The notes: generated from the sequence alone by a model not told the origin. A stretch of DNA of 36,885 nucleotides from Methylobacterium sp. GXS13 (GCF_001455965.1 NZ_LKKO01000055.1:1-36885), one strand, 5' to 3'. Numbered from the stretch's first letter, positions 15,333 through 25,613 are shown. A program made the numbers and translations.

Positions 15333-15671
15333 TCAGATCGCGTCCGTGCCGGTCTCGCCCGTCCGGATGCGGATCGCTTCCTCGATGGTTGAGACGAAGA
15401 TCTTGCCGTCGCCGATCCGGCCGGTCTGGGCCGACTTGCGGATCGCCTCTACGGCGCCCTCGACGAGCGCATCCGACAGCACGATCTCGAGCTTCACCTT
15501 GGGAAGGAAATCGACCACATATTCGGCGCCGCGATAGAGCTCGGTGTGGCCCTTCTGCCGGCCAAAGCCCTTTGCCTCGATGACGGTGATGCCCTGGAGG
15601 CCGACCTCCTGGAGCGCCTCCTTCACCTCGTCGAGCTTGAAAGGCTTGATGATCGCTTCGATCTTCTTCAT
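15333..15671 (-). CDS. glnB: Nitrogen regulatory protein P-II
   Basis: The 112-residue trimeric signal protein that senses 2-oxoglutarate, ATP/ADP and, through uridylylation, glutamine. It begins MKKIEAIIKPFKLDEVKEAL. The T-loop holds GHTELYRGAEY with the uridylylation site Tyr51. The B-loop region TGRIGDGKIFV and the C-loop IRIRTGETG are both present. It should act with GlnE and NtrB on the two glutamine synthetases in the cluster. In many relatives glnB is directly followed by glnA; here glnII and DUF2735 lie between them. Divergent from nnr, with ~190 bases between. Confidence 0.95.
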   Translation of the reverse strand: MKKIEAIIKPFKLDEVKEALQEVGLQGITVIEAKGFGRQKGHTELYRGAEYVVDFLPKVKLEIVLSDALVEGAVEAIRKSAQTGRIGDGKIFVSTIEEAIRIRTGETGTDAI

Positions 15672-15865
15672 GCCGCTCGGGCCTGCGCTACGCTGCCGGA
15701 TATTTCTAACATCGTCGGTAAGACTCCGCCACGCCGTTTTCGCGACGCGCGTCACGTTAGTGCCCATTCGAAGCGCAGGCTACGCACATCCTTCGGGCTT
15801 TCGATGAATTTGTGGCGCATTTTTAATCAGCAGTGTTCGGTGCACGGGCAGACGTGGAGATGAGC

Positions 15866-17371
15866 ATGCAGGTGCTGACGGTCGCGGCGATGCGACGGGT
15901 CGATGCGGCGGCCATCGATGGGGGAATCCCGGGCCGCTGGCTGATGGAAGCTGCCGGGACTGCGGTCGCCGAACGCGCTGCGATGCGGCTACCGGAGGGC
16001 GGGCGGGTTCTGGTGCTGTGCGGCCCCGGCAACAACGGCGGCGACGGGTTCGTGGCCGCGCGGCTGCTGGCGGAACGCGGCTACGCGGTCGACCTCCGCC
16101 TGCTCGGCGAGCGCGAAGCGCTCACGGGCGACGCGGCCCTGGCGTCCGAGGCCTGGACTGGCCCGGTGCAAGCGGCCTTGGGCGACGCCCTGCAGCCGTG
16201 CGGCCTCGTGATCGATGCCCTGTTCGGCGCCGGCCTGTCGCGCGACCTCGACGGGGCCGCACGCACTTTGGTCGAAGCCGTCAATGCATCCGGCCGCCCA
16301 GTGCTCGCCGTCGATGTGCCGAGCGGCGTCGACGGCGATACCGGTGCCGTGCGCGGCGTCGCGATCCGGGCTGTGGAGACCGTGACCTTCGTCGCGTTCA
16401 AGCTGGGGCATCTGCTCCAGCCCGGCCGAGGCCTGTGCGGCCACCGGCACCTGGCCGATATCGGAGCGGGCCAAGTGGCTCTGGAGGCCGGCCGCACCGC
16501 TGCCACGCCGCCACTCTACCGCAACGGGCCGGAGCTGTGGGCGCCGACCTTTCCGCGCCTCACCGGCGAGAGCCACAAATATACCCGCGGCCACGCCCTG
16601 ATCCTGTCGGGCCCGGCCACCAAGACCGCCGATGCCCGGCTCGCCGCCCGGGGCGCCCTCCGGGTCGGGGCGGGTCTCGTCACCCTGGCCTCGCCCCAGG
16701 CCGCCTTGGCGGAAAACGCGGCCCAGCTCACCGCGATCATGCTGCGTCCCTGCGAGACGGCGGACGATCTCGACGACATGCTCACCGACGAGCGCCTCAA
16801 TGTCGTCCTGGCCGGGCCTGGCCTGGGCATCGGCGAGCCGACCCGCGAGCGCATCGCGGTGGCCGCCGCCGCCGGGCGGGGCCTCGTACTCGATGCCGAT
16901 GCGCTCACGAGCTTTGCCGGACAGGCACCGCTGCTGGCCGCTCATCTCGCCGACGGCGACGCACAGGCTATTCTCACCCCCCACGAGGGCGAATTCACGC
17001 GGCTGTTCAGCGGGACGTAGGCCACCGCCGAGGGCTCCGACAAGGTCGCCCGCACCCGCGCCGCTGCCGCACTCACCGGCGCGGTCGTGGTCCTGAAGGG
17101 GTCCGACACGGTGATCGCGAGCCCCGACGGGCGTGCGGCGATCAACGACCATGGCAGCCCCTATCTCGGCACCGCCGGCTCGGGCGACGTGCTTGGCGGC
17201 CTGATCGCCGGGCTGCTGGCGCAGGGCATGCCCGCCTTCGAGGCGGCGGCGGCCGGTGTCTGGCTGCACGGCGATGCCGGCCTGCGCCACGGTCCGGGCC
17301 TCATTGCCGAGGATCTCCCGGACCTGATGCCCGCCGTGCTCAGGGACCTCCTCGACACCGCGCTTAAGTGA
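15866..17371 (+). pseudogene. nnr: Bifunctional NAD(P)H-hydrate epimerase/dehydratase, interrupted by in-frame TAG
   Basis: Nnr repairs hydrated NAD(P)H: the N-terminal YjeF_N domain epimerises NAD(P)HX and the C-terminal ribokinase-like domain dehydrates it. The epimerase part has LCGPGNNGGDGFVAARLL and VDVPSGVDGDTG. The dehydratase part has SHKYTRGHALILSGP, LAGPGLGIG, LDADAL and LTPHEGEF. A TAG at 17018-17020 (codon 385) interrupts the frame just after GEFTRLFSGT. The same frame then continues with VVLKGSDTVIA and the catalytic loop GTAGSGDVLGGLIAGLLAQG to TGA 17371. The first piece alone lacks the catalytic Asp, so dehydratase activity is probably lost. The likely start is ATG 15866 with GGAG six bases upstream (15860 also possible). 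A GAG-to-TAG change, or an error, would explain it. Confidence 0.85.
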
Positions 17372-18863
17372 CCTCGAACATCGTCCAGAGGCCCGTATCG
17401 AACCGTTCCAGCACCGTGGCGCTGATTAGCCAGCGCCCCGGATTGTCGGCGAGGAAGCCGATACGGGCGGTCCGGCCTTCCAGGAGCTGGAAGGTGTCGA
17501 GCCAGTAGGGCTCCCAGCCATCGTCCAACGGATGCAGCAGGCGGAAGCAGTGGCCGTGCAGGTGCAGGGCCTGCGGGAAGCCGGTCTCGTTGCGCAGCGC
17601 GAGCACGACAACCTGACCGCGCTTGACCGTGAAGATCGGCTGGAGCCCCGTGGTCGCGCTGGTGCCGTTCACCGCCCAGATCTTCTGAGGATCGCCGGTA
17701 TAGATCGGCTCCGGGGCCGGCTTGTCCTTCTGCGCGTCCTTGGCAGCCTTCGGCACGAAGGCCCCGCCGGTGATCACCACGTCCCGCCGCAGGGCGTTCT
17801 GGAGCTTGATCTCGGCGGGCAGGCGCTTGTTCTCACCGATGGGGCCGATCGGCGGTCGCTTGTCGGTAATGCGGGCGCCCTTCGTGGTCACGGTCGCCAG
17901 GGTCAGGCCCTGGCCGACGAGCGCGATGATCGCGCAGATGGCGCCTTCCTGCTCGGGCAGGTCGACCATCAGGTCGTAGCGGGTGCCCGGGGGGAATGGC
18001 AGGGTCGCGCGCAGGGGCTCGAACGTGTCGGTGGGCTGCCCGTCCACCGCCGCGACATAGACCTTCACGCCCTCGAACCGGAGCCGCGTGCCGCGGGCGT
18101 TGCAGGCATTGCCCAGACGCAGGCGCACCCGCGCGCCCGGGCGCGTCTCGAACGTGTCCGGCACCGGCTTGCCGTTGACCGTCACGAGATTGCCGAGGCG
18201 CCCGTTGGTCGCGGCGAAGAGCGGCTGGCCGAACGGCATCAGGCTGGCATCGTCTTCGAGCCGCCAATCCTGCATCACCAGGCCGACATCGGCATCGACC
18301 AGCGGCGGGTTCGCCTCCTCGACGATCAGCATGCCGGCCAGCCCCCGGCCGGGCGGCTCGCTCGACCCGCCGACCACGAGGGGGCGGATCAGGTAGGTTC
18401 CGGCATCCGGGGGCGTGAACTGGTACAGGAAGTTGCCCCCCGGCGGGATCGGCGCCTGGGTCACGCCGCCGACCCCGTCCATCGCGTTGACGTTGCGCAC
18501 CCCGTGCCAGTGCAGCGACAGCGGCTTGTCGGTGCGATTCTCGACCTTGAGCCGGACCGGCTGGCCGAGCTTGATCCGCACCAGGGGCGGCAGGGCCTTG
18601 CCGTCGAAGCACCAGACCGGTGTCTCGGCCGCGGGCTCGGGCCGCAGCCGGGTCTTCCCGGGAGCGGCCGGCAGGGCGGGTGCCGGGGCGGTGGGTTCGG
18701 ACGGCAACGGGTTCGGGGCCGCCGGCGGCTTTTCGGGAGCCGTCGCCTGCGCCCAGCCGGTTTCCGGCATCAGCGCGAAGGCGGCCGCCGTGGTGAGCAG
18801 GGTTCGGCGCGACGGTGCGGCCGTGCGCGGATCGGTCGGCGGCACGGGGCGGGATGGGGTCAT
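17364..18863 (-). CDS. Multicopper oxidase-fold protein, Tat-exported, copper ligands mostly lost, 499 aa
   Basis: A Tat signal (SRRTLLTTAAAFALM, residues 18-32) precedes a Pro-rich linker and three cupredoxin domains. HWHG at 118-121 and HLHGHCF at 434-440 match the first and third multicopper oxidase motifs. Two motifs are gone: where H-S-H is expected after GTY (residues ~158-164) the sequence reads LIRPLVV, and where HCHxxxH is expected after PGRWL (481-487) it reads SATVLER. Without these the T1 and the trinuclear copper centre cannot form normally. The protein may act like FtsP/SufI, a copper-free member of the fold; this is inference. ATG 18863 sets the Tat signal near the N-terminus. 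Overlaps nnr by 8 bases, convergently. Confidence 0.85.
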   Translation of the reverse strand: MTPSRPVPPTDPRTAAPSRRTLLTTAAAFALMPETGWAQATAPEKPPAAPNPLPSEPTAPAPALPAAPGKTRLRPEPAAETPVWCFDGKALPPLVRIKLGQPVRLKVENRTDKPLSLHWHGVRNVNAMDGVGGVTQAPIPPGGNFLYQFTPPDAGTYLIRPLVVGGSSEPPGRGLAGMLIVEEANPPLVDADVGLVMQDWRLEDDASLMPFGQPLFAATNGRLGNLVTVNGKPVPDTFETRPGARVRLRLGNACNARGTRLRFEGVKVYVAAVDGQPTDTFEPLRATLPFPPGTRYDLMVDLPEQEGAICAIIALVGQGLTLATVTTKGARITDKRPPIGPIGENKRLPAEIKLQNALRRDVVITGGAFVPKAAKDAQKDKPAPEPIYTGDPQKIWAVNGTSATTGLQPIFTVKRGQVVVLALRNETGFPQALHLHGHCFRLLHPLDDGWEPYWLDTFQLLEGRTARIGFLADNPGRWLISATVLERFDTGLWTMFEVT

Positions 18864-19023
18864 GGGATCTCGACGGCGGCTCGCAACGGGCCTGGGTAGA
18901 TAGCCGTGTGCCCAGGCGCGCGCCACCGCCGCCACGGGAGGTTAAGTTTTTTGCTGCGGGCCGTGCGGCCCATGCTATAGGGCGCGCTTCCGGCGGCCGG
19001 CGACGCGCCGGGTGTCGGTGCGC

Positions 19024-19108
19024 GCGGGCGTGGCGGAACTGGTAGACGCGCTGGATTTAGGTTCCAGTGTCGCAAGACGTGGGGGTTCGAGCCCCTCCGC
19101 CCGCACCA
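19024..19108 (+). tRNA. tRNA-Leu (anticodon TAG)
   Basis: The acceptor stem GCGGGCG pairs with CGCCCGC (19098-19104), followed by A and an encoded CCA (19106-19108). The anticodon arm CTGGA-TTTAGGT-TCCAG reads TAG for CTA leucine codons. The variable arm is long, as expected for a class II tRNA, and the T-arm GGGGGTTCGAGCCCC is intact. Confidence 0.97.
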
Positions 19109-19122
19109 GGACGCTTCGAGAT

Positions 19123-19146
19123 GGCGTGGCCCCGCTCGGGGCCGCC
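19123..19146 (+). terminator. Hairpin after tRNA-Leu
   Basis: GGCCCC (19128-19133) and GGGGCC (19138-19143) pair perfectly around GCTC, with a GGC/GCC extension. It lies 15 bases after the tRNA 3' end, a place where a tRNA terminator is expected, though no T run follows. Confidence 0.45.
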
Positions 19147-19249
19147 TCATCCCCGTATCCGACACCGTCGTATCCCGGACCGCTCGACCAAGCCGCACGA
19201 CGCCGGCCCGGCCGGCGACCACAAGGTCTTTTGAAGAGCGACGACGACG

Positions 19250-20671
19250 ATGCAGGTGACCGAGATCAACGCCCAGGGTCTGAAGCGCGAGTTTCAGGTG
19301 CTGCTGGCCGCCCAGGAACTCGAGGAGCGCCTGACGACCGAGCTCTCCGGCATGAAGGACAAGGTCCAGCTGAAGGGCTTCCGCCCCGGCAAGGTCCCGG
19401 TCGCGCATCTGCGCAAGGTCTATGGCCGCTCGGTCATGGCCGAGGTGGTGCAGAACGCCGTCAACGAGGCCAACCGCAAGATCGTGGCCGATAACGGCCT
19501 CAAGCTGGCTCTGGAGCCGCAGGTCGAGTTCCCCACCGACCAGGCCGAGGTCGAGAAGGCGCTCGACGCCAAGGCCGACCTAGCCTTCAAGGTCGCCCTC
19601 GAGGTGATGCCGAGCTTCGAACTGGCCGATCTCTCCGACGTCAGCCTCAAAAAGCTCGTGGCGAAGCCCGAGGAGTCCGAGGTCGACGAGGCCCTGCAGC
19701 GCATGGCCGGCCAGAGCCGTCCCTTCAGCGAGCGGGATGAGGGCGCCGAGGCCCAGAACGGCGACCGCGTCACCATCGATTTCGTCGGCCGCATCGACGG
19801 CGAGGAATTCCAGGGCGGCAAGGGCGAGGGCATCGACCTGGAGCTCGGTTCCGGCTCGTTCATCCCGGGCTTCGAGGAGCAGCTGGTCGGCGCCAAGGTC
19901 GGCGACAAGCGCGTCGTCAAGGCGACCTTCCCGGAGGCCTACGGGGCCGAGCACCTCGCCGGCAAGGATGCCGAGTTCGACGTGACCGTCACGAAGATCC
20001 AGGCCCCGGGCGAGTCCAAGATCGACGACGAGTTCGCCAAGTCGCTCGGCATGGACTCCCTTGAGAAGCTGCGCGAGGCGATCGCCAAGGCGATCGGCGG
20101 GGACTTCGAAGCGGCGTCGCGTCGCAAGCTCAAGAAGGACCTGCTGGACGCGCTGGACGGCAAGTACGCCTTCGAGCTGCCGCCGACCCTGGTCGCGCAG
20201 GAATTCGCCAGCGTCTGGGCGCAGGTGGAGCAGGACCTCAAGGCCCGCGGCAAGAGCTTCGAGGACGAGGACACCACCGAGGAGAAGGCCCAGGCCGACT
20301 ACCGGAAGATCGCCGAGCGGCGCGTCCGGCTCGGACTCGTGCTTGCACAGGTCGGCGAGAGCGCCGATATCAAGGTTTCCGACGAGGAGGTGAACCAGGC
20401 CCTCATCGCTCGGGTCCGGCAGTTCCCGGGCCAGGAGCAGCAGGTGTGGGACTTCTACCGCAAGAACCCGCAGGCGCTCGCCGAGCTTCGGGCGCCGCTG
20501 TTCGAGGAGAAGGTGGTTGACCACGTCCTCGGCCAAGTCAAACTCGTCGAGGAGCCGGTCTCGAAAGAGACGCTTTTCGCCGATGAGGATAACGACGACA
20601 CGACCGGCGAGAAGCCGGCAGACAAGGCCGAGGCCAAGGACGAGTCCAACGCCGAGGCAAAGGCCGACTGA
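19250..20671 (+). CDS. tig: Trigger factor (ribosome-associated chaperone and prolyl isomerase), 473 aa
   Basis: Binds ribosomal protein uL23 at the exit tunnel and shields nascent chains. Domains in order: the N-terminal ribosome-binding domain with GFRPGKVP at residues 43-50, the FKBP-type PPIase domain (~150-245, with GDRVTIDFVGRIDGEEF), and the helical C-terminal chaperone arms. It ends in an acidic Lys/Asp/Glu/Ala-rich tail (from ~445), common in alphaproteobacterial Tig. It is first in the tig-clpP-clpX-lon run, all on the plus strand with gaps of 125-250 bases, suggesting separate promoters as well as co-regulation. Confidence 0.96.
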   Translation: MQVTEINAQGLKREFQVLLAAQELEERLTTELSGMKDKVQLKGFRPGKVPVAHLRKVYGRSVMAEVVQNAVNEANRKIVADNGLKLALEPQVEFPTDQAEVEKALDAKADLAFKVALEVMPSFELADLSDVSLKKLVAKPEESEVDEALQRMAGQSRPFSERDEGAEAQNGDRVTIDFVGRIDGEEFQGGKGEGIDLELGSGSFIPGFEEQLVGAKVGDKRVVKATFPEAYGAEHLAGKDAEFDVTVTKIQAPGESKIDDEFAKSLGMDSLEKLREAIAKAIGGDFEAASRRKLKKDLLDALDGKYAFELPPTLVAQEFASVWAQVEQDLKARGKSFEDEDTTEEKAQADYRKIAERRVRLGLVLAQVGESADIKVSDEEVNQALIARVRQFPGQEQQVWDFYRKNPQALAELRAPLFEEKVVDHVLGQVKLVEEPVSKETLFADEDNDDTTGEKPADKAEAKDESNAEAKAD

Positions 20672-20707
20672 GCCCCGCACTGTCCCAGGACGGCGGGCAT
20701 AGGGTTA

Positions 20708-20776
20708 GGCGATGGTTAAGCATCGCCGGTGTTCGCTGACATGCCCGGGCTGCCCTGATTCGCGGCAGCCCCGGGC
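20708..20776 (+). promoter_or_regulatory. Two hairpins in the tig-clpP intergenic leader
   Basis: GGCGATG (20708-20714) pairs perfectly with CATCGCC (20721-20727) around a 6-base loop. A second, stronger hairpin spans 20743-20776: GCCCGGGCTGCC pairs with GGCAG-C-CCCGGGC with one bulged C. No T run follows either. They may end or attenuate the tig transcript, or structure the clpP leader. The structures are seen; the function is inferred. Confidence 0.5.
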
Positions 20777-20796
20777 CTCACTCTGGGCAGGACGAG

Positions 20797-21423
20797 ATGA
20801 GAGATCCGATCGACGTCTACAACAACGCACTCGTGCCGATGGTCGTCGAGCAGTCGAGCCGTGGCGAGCGCGCCTTCGACATCTACTCCCGCCTCCTGCG
20901 CGAGCGCATCATCTTCCTCACCGGTCCCGTGGAGGATTACGGTGCGTCGCTGATCGTGGCGCAGCTGCTGTTCCTCGAGGCCGAGAACCCCAAGAAGGAA
21001 ATTTCCTTCTATATCAATTCCCCCGGCGGCGTCGTGACGTCGGGCCTGTCGATCTACGACACGATGCAGTTCATCCGTTGCCCGGTCACGACCCTCTGCG
21101 TCGGCCAGGCCGCCTCGATGGGCTCCCTGCTGCTCACCGCCGGTGAGCCCGGCCATCGCTTCGCCCTGCCGAATGCCCGGATCATGGTCCACCAGCCCTC
21201 CGGCGGCTTCCAGGGACAGGCCACGGACATCCTGATCCATGCCCGCGAGATCGAGGCGCTTAAGCGGCGCCTGAACGAGATCTACGTGAAGCATACCGGC
21301 CGTGACTACGCAGCCATTGAGAACGCGCTGGAGCGCGACAATTTCATGACTGCGGATGCGGCCAAGGAGTTCGGCCTCATCGACGAGGTCATCCAGAAGC
21401 GTCCCGAGCCCGCCGCAGCCTGA
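20797..21423 (+). CDS. clpP: ATP-dependent Clp protease proteolytic subunit ClpP, 208 aa
   Basis: The serine peptidase that assembles into a 14-mer chamber and degrades proteins fed by ClpX or ClpA. The catalytic triad is visible: Ser107 (GQAASMGSLL), His132 (ARIMVHQPSGG) and Asp181 (ERDNFM). INSPGGVVTSGLSIYD forms the substrate-binding strand region. Length is normal, with a short N-terminal propeptide-like start. It lies between tig and clpX as in most proteobacteria, with clpX 184 bases downstream. Confidence 0.97.
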   Translation: MRDPIDVYNNALVPMVVEQSSRGERAFDIYSRLLRERIIFLTGPVEDYGASLIVAQLLFLEAENPKKEISFYINSPGGVVTSGLSIYDTMQFIRCPVTTLCVGQAASMGSLLLTAGEPGHRFALPNARIMVHQPSGGFQGQATDILIHAREIEALKRRLNEIYVKHTGRDYAAIENALERDNFMTADAAKEFGLIDEVIQKRPEPAAA

Positions 21424-21607
21424 CGGTTGCGTCGCCTGACCGCCGCGGCGTGGCCTTGATCCCGCCGCGGCAGCGTGTTTGCATCCGATGACAGGGCCCA
21501 TCGGTCAAAGGCGCGCAGCATACTGTTTCTTTAAACGGGCCCCCTTACGTTGAAGCGATGCGCGTGCGCCCTTAGCCGGCTGCGTACGCGACGAATCGGA
21601 GACCGAT

Positions 21608-22879
<1,272 letters not shown>

Positions 22880-22900
22880 GCGCTTGGTAGGGTTGCGTTA

Positions 22901-22926
22901 AGCGCCCGGCTCCGGCCGGGAGCGCT
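22901..22926 (+). terminator. Candidate hairpin after clpX
   Basis: AGCGC (22901-22905) pairs with GCGCT (22922-22926), and an inner CC/GG and GGC/GCC stem closes on TCCG, with two bulged bases. It lies 21 bases after the clpX stop. No T run is present. A partial terminator or processing structure is possible. Confidence 0.4.
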
Positions 22927-23129
22927 GCGGGGAACATCTTGAAAACGCTGCCCCCCGCAGCCACCTCAGGCTCATCGCGGTAGCCGCTCGCTCCTTCGAG
23001 GAGCGGTCCGCGTCGCCAGCCGCAAAGTTCACGAGCATTCCGACCCTCGCGGCCCGGTCGGCCCCTGGCAGTCGGTTCGCCCCATCACCGGGGGAACCGA
23101 AGCCGGGCGTCCCTGAGAGGAAGTCCCCT

Positions 23130-25559
23130 ATGACACAGTCGAAATCGCGCCAGCCGGTCGTCCCGGGTTCGACGGGCTCCTACGCCGTTCTGCCCCTGCG
23201 CGACATCGTCGTCTTTCCGCACATGATCGTGCCCCTGTTCGTCGGCCGCGAGAAGTCGATCCGCGCCCTCGAAGAGGCCGTGCGCACCGATCGCCACATC
23301 CTGCTCGCGACCCAGATCAACGCGGGCGACGACGATCCCGCCACCGACGCGATCTACAAGATCGGCACCCTCGCCTCCGTGCTGCAGCTGCTGAAGCTGC
23401 CCGACGGCACCGTGAAGGTGCTGGTCGAGGGCATTGGCCGCGCCAAGGTGACGGGCTTCACCCGCTCGGACGAGTATTACGAGGCGACCGCGGAGGCTCT
23501 GCACGACGAGCTCGGCGACCGCGTCGAAGCCGAGGCGCTGGCGCGCTCGGTGCTCTCGGAGTTCGAGAATTACGTCAAGCTCAACAAGAAGATCTCGCCC
23601 GAGGTCGTCTCGGCCGTGACCCAGATCGATGAGCCCTCGAAGCTCGCTGACACGATCGGCTCGCACCTGCTGGTCAAGATCTCCGACAAGCAGGGCATCT
23701 TGGAGACGCCCACGGTGGCGCAGCGCCTTGAGCGCGTGCTGTCGCTGATGGAGAGCGAGATCTCCGTGCTGCAGGTGGAGAAGCGCATCCGGACCCGCGT
23801 CAAGCGGCAGATGGAGAAGACCCAGCGCGAGTACTACCTGAACGAGCAGATGAAGGCGATCCAGAAGGAGCTGGGCGACTCCGAGGACGGCCGCGACGAG
23901 CTGGCCGAGCTCGAGGAGAAGATCGAGAAGACCAAGTTCACCAAGGAGGCCCGTGACAAGGCCACTGCCGAGCTGAAGAAGCTCCGTCAGATGTCGCCGA
24001 TGTCGGCCGAGGCCACGGTGGTGCGCAACTATCTGGATTGGATGCTCGGCATCCCGTGGGGCAAGCGCTCGAAGATCAAGAAGGATCTGCTCGGCGCCCA
24101 GGTCCTGTTGGACAACGACCATTTCGGTCTGGACAAGGTCAAGGAGCGGATCGTCGAGTACCTCGCCGTGCAGCAGCGGGCGAACAAGCTCACCGGCCCG
24201 ATCCTGTGCCTCGTCGGCCCCCCCGGCGTCGGCAAGACCTCGCTCGGCAAGTCCATCGCCAAGGCGACGGGGCGTGAGTTCGTCCGCATGTCCCTCGGTG
24301 GCGTACGGGACGAGGCCGAGATCCGCGGCCACCGCCGGACCTATATCGGTTCGATGCCCGGCAAGATCGTCCAGTCGATGCGCAAGGCCAAGACCTCGAA
24401 CCCGCTCATCCTGCTCGACGAGATCGACAAGATGGGCATGGATTTCCGCGGCGATCCGTCCGCGGCGCTCCTCGAGGTGCTGGATCCGGAGCAGAACAGC
24501 ACCTTCAACGACCACTACCTGGAGGTGGATTACGACCTCTCGAACGTGATGTTCGTAACGACGGCCAACACCCTCAACATCCCGGGCCCGCTGATGGACC
24601 GGATGGAGGTGATCCGTATCGCCGGATACACCGAGGAGGAGAAGGTCGAGATCGCGCGCAAGCACCTGATCCCGAATGCCCTGAAGAAGCACGGCCTCGG
24701 AACCCACGAGTGGTCGATCGACGACGACGGATTGATGATGCTGGTCCGCCGCTACACGCGGGAAGCCGGCGTCCGTAATCTGGAGCGTGAGCTGTCCAAC
24801 CTGATCCGCAAGGCGGTGAAGGAGATCCTGATCACCAAGACCAAGTCGGTCGCGGTGAACGTGGATACCCTTCCGGTCTTCCTCGGCCCGCCGAAGTTCC
24901 GCTACGGCGAGATCGACGCGGACGATCAGGTCGGCGTGGTCACGGGTCTGGCCTGGACCGAGGTCGGCGGCGAGTTGCTGACGATCGAGGGTGTCATGAT
25001 GCCCGGCAAGGGCAAGATGACCGTCACGGGCAACCTGAAGGACGTGATGAAGGAGTCGATCTCGGCGGCCGCATCCTATGTGCGTTCGCGGGCGATCGAC
25101 TTCGGGATCGAGCCGCCGCTGTTCGAGCGTCGCGACATCCACGTCCACGTTCCGGAGGGGGCGACCCCGAAGGACGGCCCGTCCGCCGGCATTGCCATGG
25201 CCACCGCCATCGTCTCGACGTTGACCGGCATCGCGGTGCGCCGCGATATCGCGATGACCGGCGAGGTGACGCTTCGCGGCCGGGTGCTCCCGATCGGCGG
25301 CCTGAAGGAGAAGCTGCTCGCGGCGCTGCGCGGCGGCATCAAGACGGTGCTGATCCCCGAGGAGAACGCCAAGGACATCGCCGAGGTGCCCGACAGCGTG
25401 AAGAACGGGCTGGAGATCATCCCGGTCTCCCGCATGGATCAGGTGCTGGAGAAAGCCCTGGTGCGTGTCCCGGTCGCCATCGAGTGGGAGGAGCCCCTGC
25501 CGGTGGCTGCTAAACCCGCCCGGACGGACGAGGAAGGCGCGGCCTTCATCGCCCACTGA
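23130..25559 (+). CDS. lon: ATP-dependent protease Lon (class A), 809 aa
   Basis: The homohexameric AAA+ protease for misfolded and regulatory proteins. The N-terminal substrate domain begins AVLPLRDIVVFPHMIVPLFVGR. Then come the coiled-coil helix region, Walker A GPPGVGKT, Walker B LILLDEIDKMG, and the C-terminal protease domain with the Ser685-Lys728 dyad (PKDGPSAG and GGLKEKLL, 43 residues apart as in E. coli Lon). Length is normal for the family. AGAGGAAG lies upstream of ATG 23130. The gene is followed by a strong terminator; hupB, which follows lon in many proteobacteria, is absent here. Confidence 0.97.
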   Translation: MTQSKSRQPVVPGSTGSYAVLPLRDIVVFPHMIVPLFVGREKSIRALEEAVRTDRHILLATQINAGDDDPATDAIYKIGTLASVLQLLKLPDGTVKVLVEGIGRAKVTGFTRSDEYYEATAEALHDELGDRVEAEALARSVLSEFENYVKLNKKISPEVVSAVTQIDEPSKLADTIGSHLLVKISDKQGILETPTVAQRLERVLSLMESEISVLQVEKRIRTRVKRQMEKTQREYYLNEQMKAIQKELGDSEDGRDELAELEEKIEKTKFTKEARDKATAELKKLRQMSPMSAEATVVRNYLDWMLGIPWGKRSKIKKDLLGAQVLLDNDHFGLDKVKERIVEYLAVQQRANKLTGPILCLVGPPGVGKTSLGKSIAKATGREFVRMSLGGVRDEAEIRGHRRTYIGSMPGKIVQSMRKAKTSNPLILLDEIDKMGMDFRGDPSAALLEVLDPEQNSTFNDHYLEVDYDLSNVMFVTTANTLNIPGPLMDRMEVIRIAGYTEEEKVEIARKHLIPNALKKHGLGTHEWSIDDDGLMMLVRRYTREAGVRNLERELSNLIRKAVKEILITKTKSVAVNVDTLPVFLGPPKFRYGEIDADDQVGVVTGLAWTEVGGELLTIEGVMMPGKGKMTVTGNLKDVMKESISAAASYVRSRAIDFGIEPPLFERRDIHVHVPEGATPKDGPSAGIAMATAIVSTLTGIAVRRDIAMTGEVTLRGRVLPIGGLKEKLLAALRGGIKTVLIPEENAKDIAEVPDSVKNGLEIIPVSRMDQVLEKALVRVPVAIEWEEPLPVAAKPARTDEEGAAFIAH

Positions 25560-25582
25560 CCGACCTGTGACGTGACGAGATC

Positions 25583-25613
25583 AGCCCCCGGAGCCCAGCT
25601 CCGGGGGCTTTTT
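25583..25613 (+). terminator. Intrinsic terminator of lon
   Basis: A perfect 12-base-pair stem, AGCCCCCGGAGC with GCTCCGGGGGCT, closes on CCA and is followed at once by TTTTT (25609-25613). This is a textbook rho-independent terminator 24 bases after the lon stop. Confidence 0.92.

Noticed and set aside
6164..17020. Pyrrolysine-type or general UAG recoding
   Set aside because: TAG ends several ordinary genes here (serC, ccmC, ftsY), no pyl gene is seen, and only two genes are affected.
22937..22966. RpoH-type heat-shock promoter before lon (CTTGAAAA)
   Set aside because: A good -35-like box is present, but I cannot find a matching -10 at the right distance.
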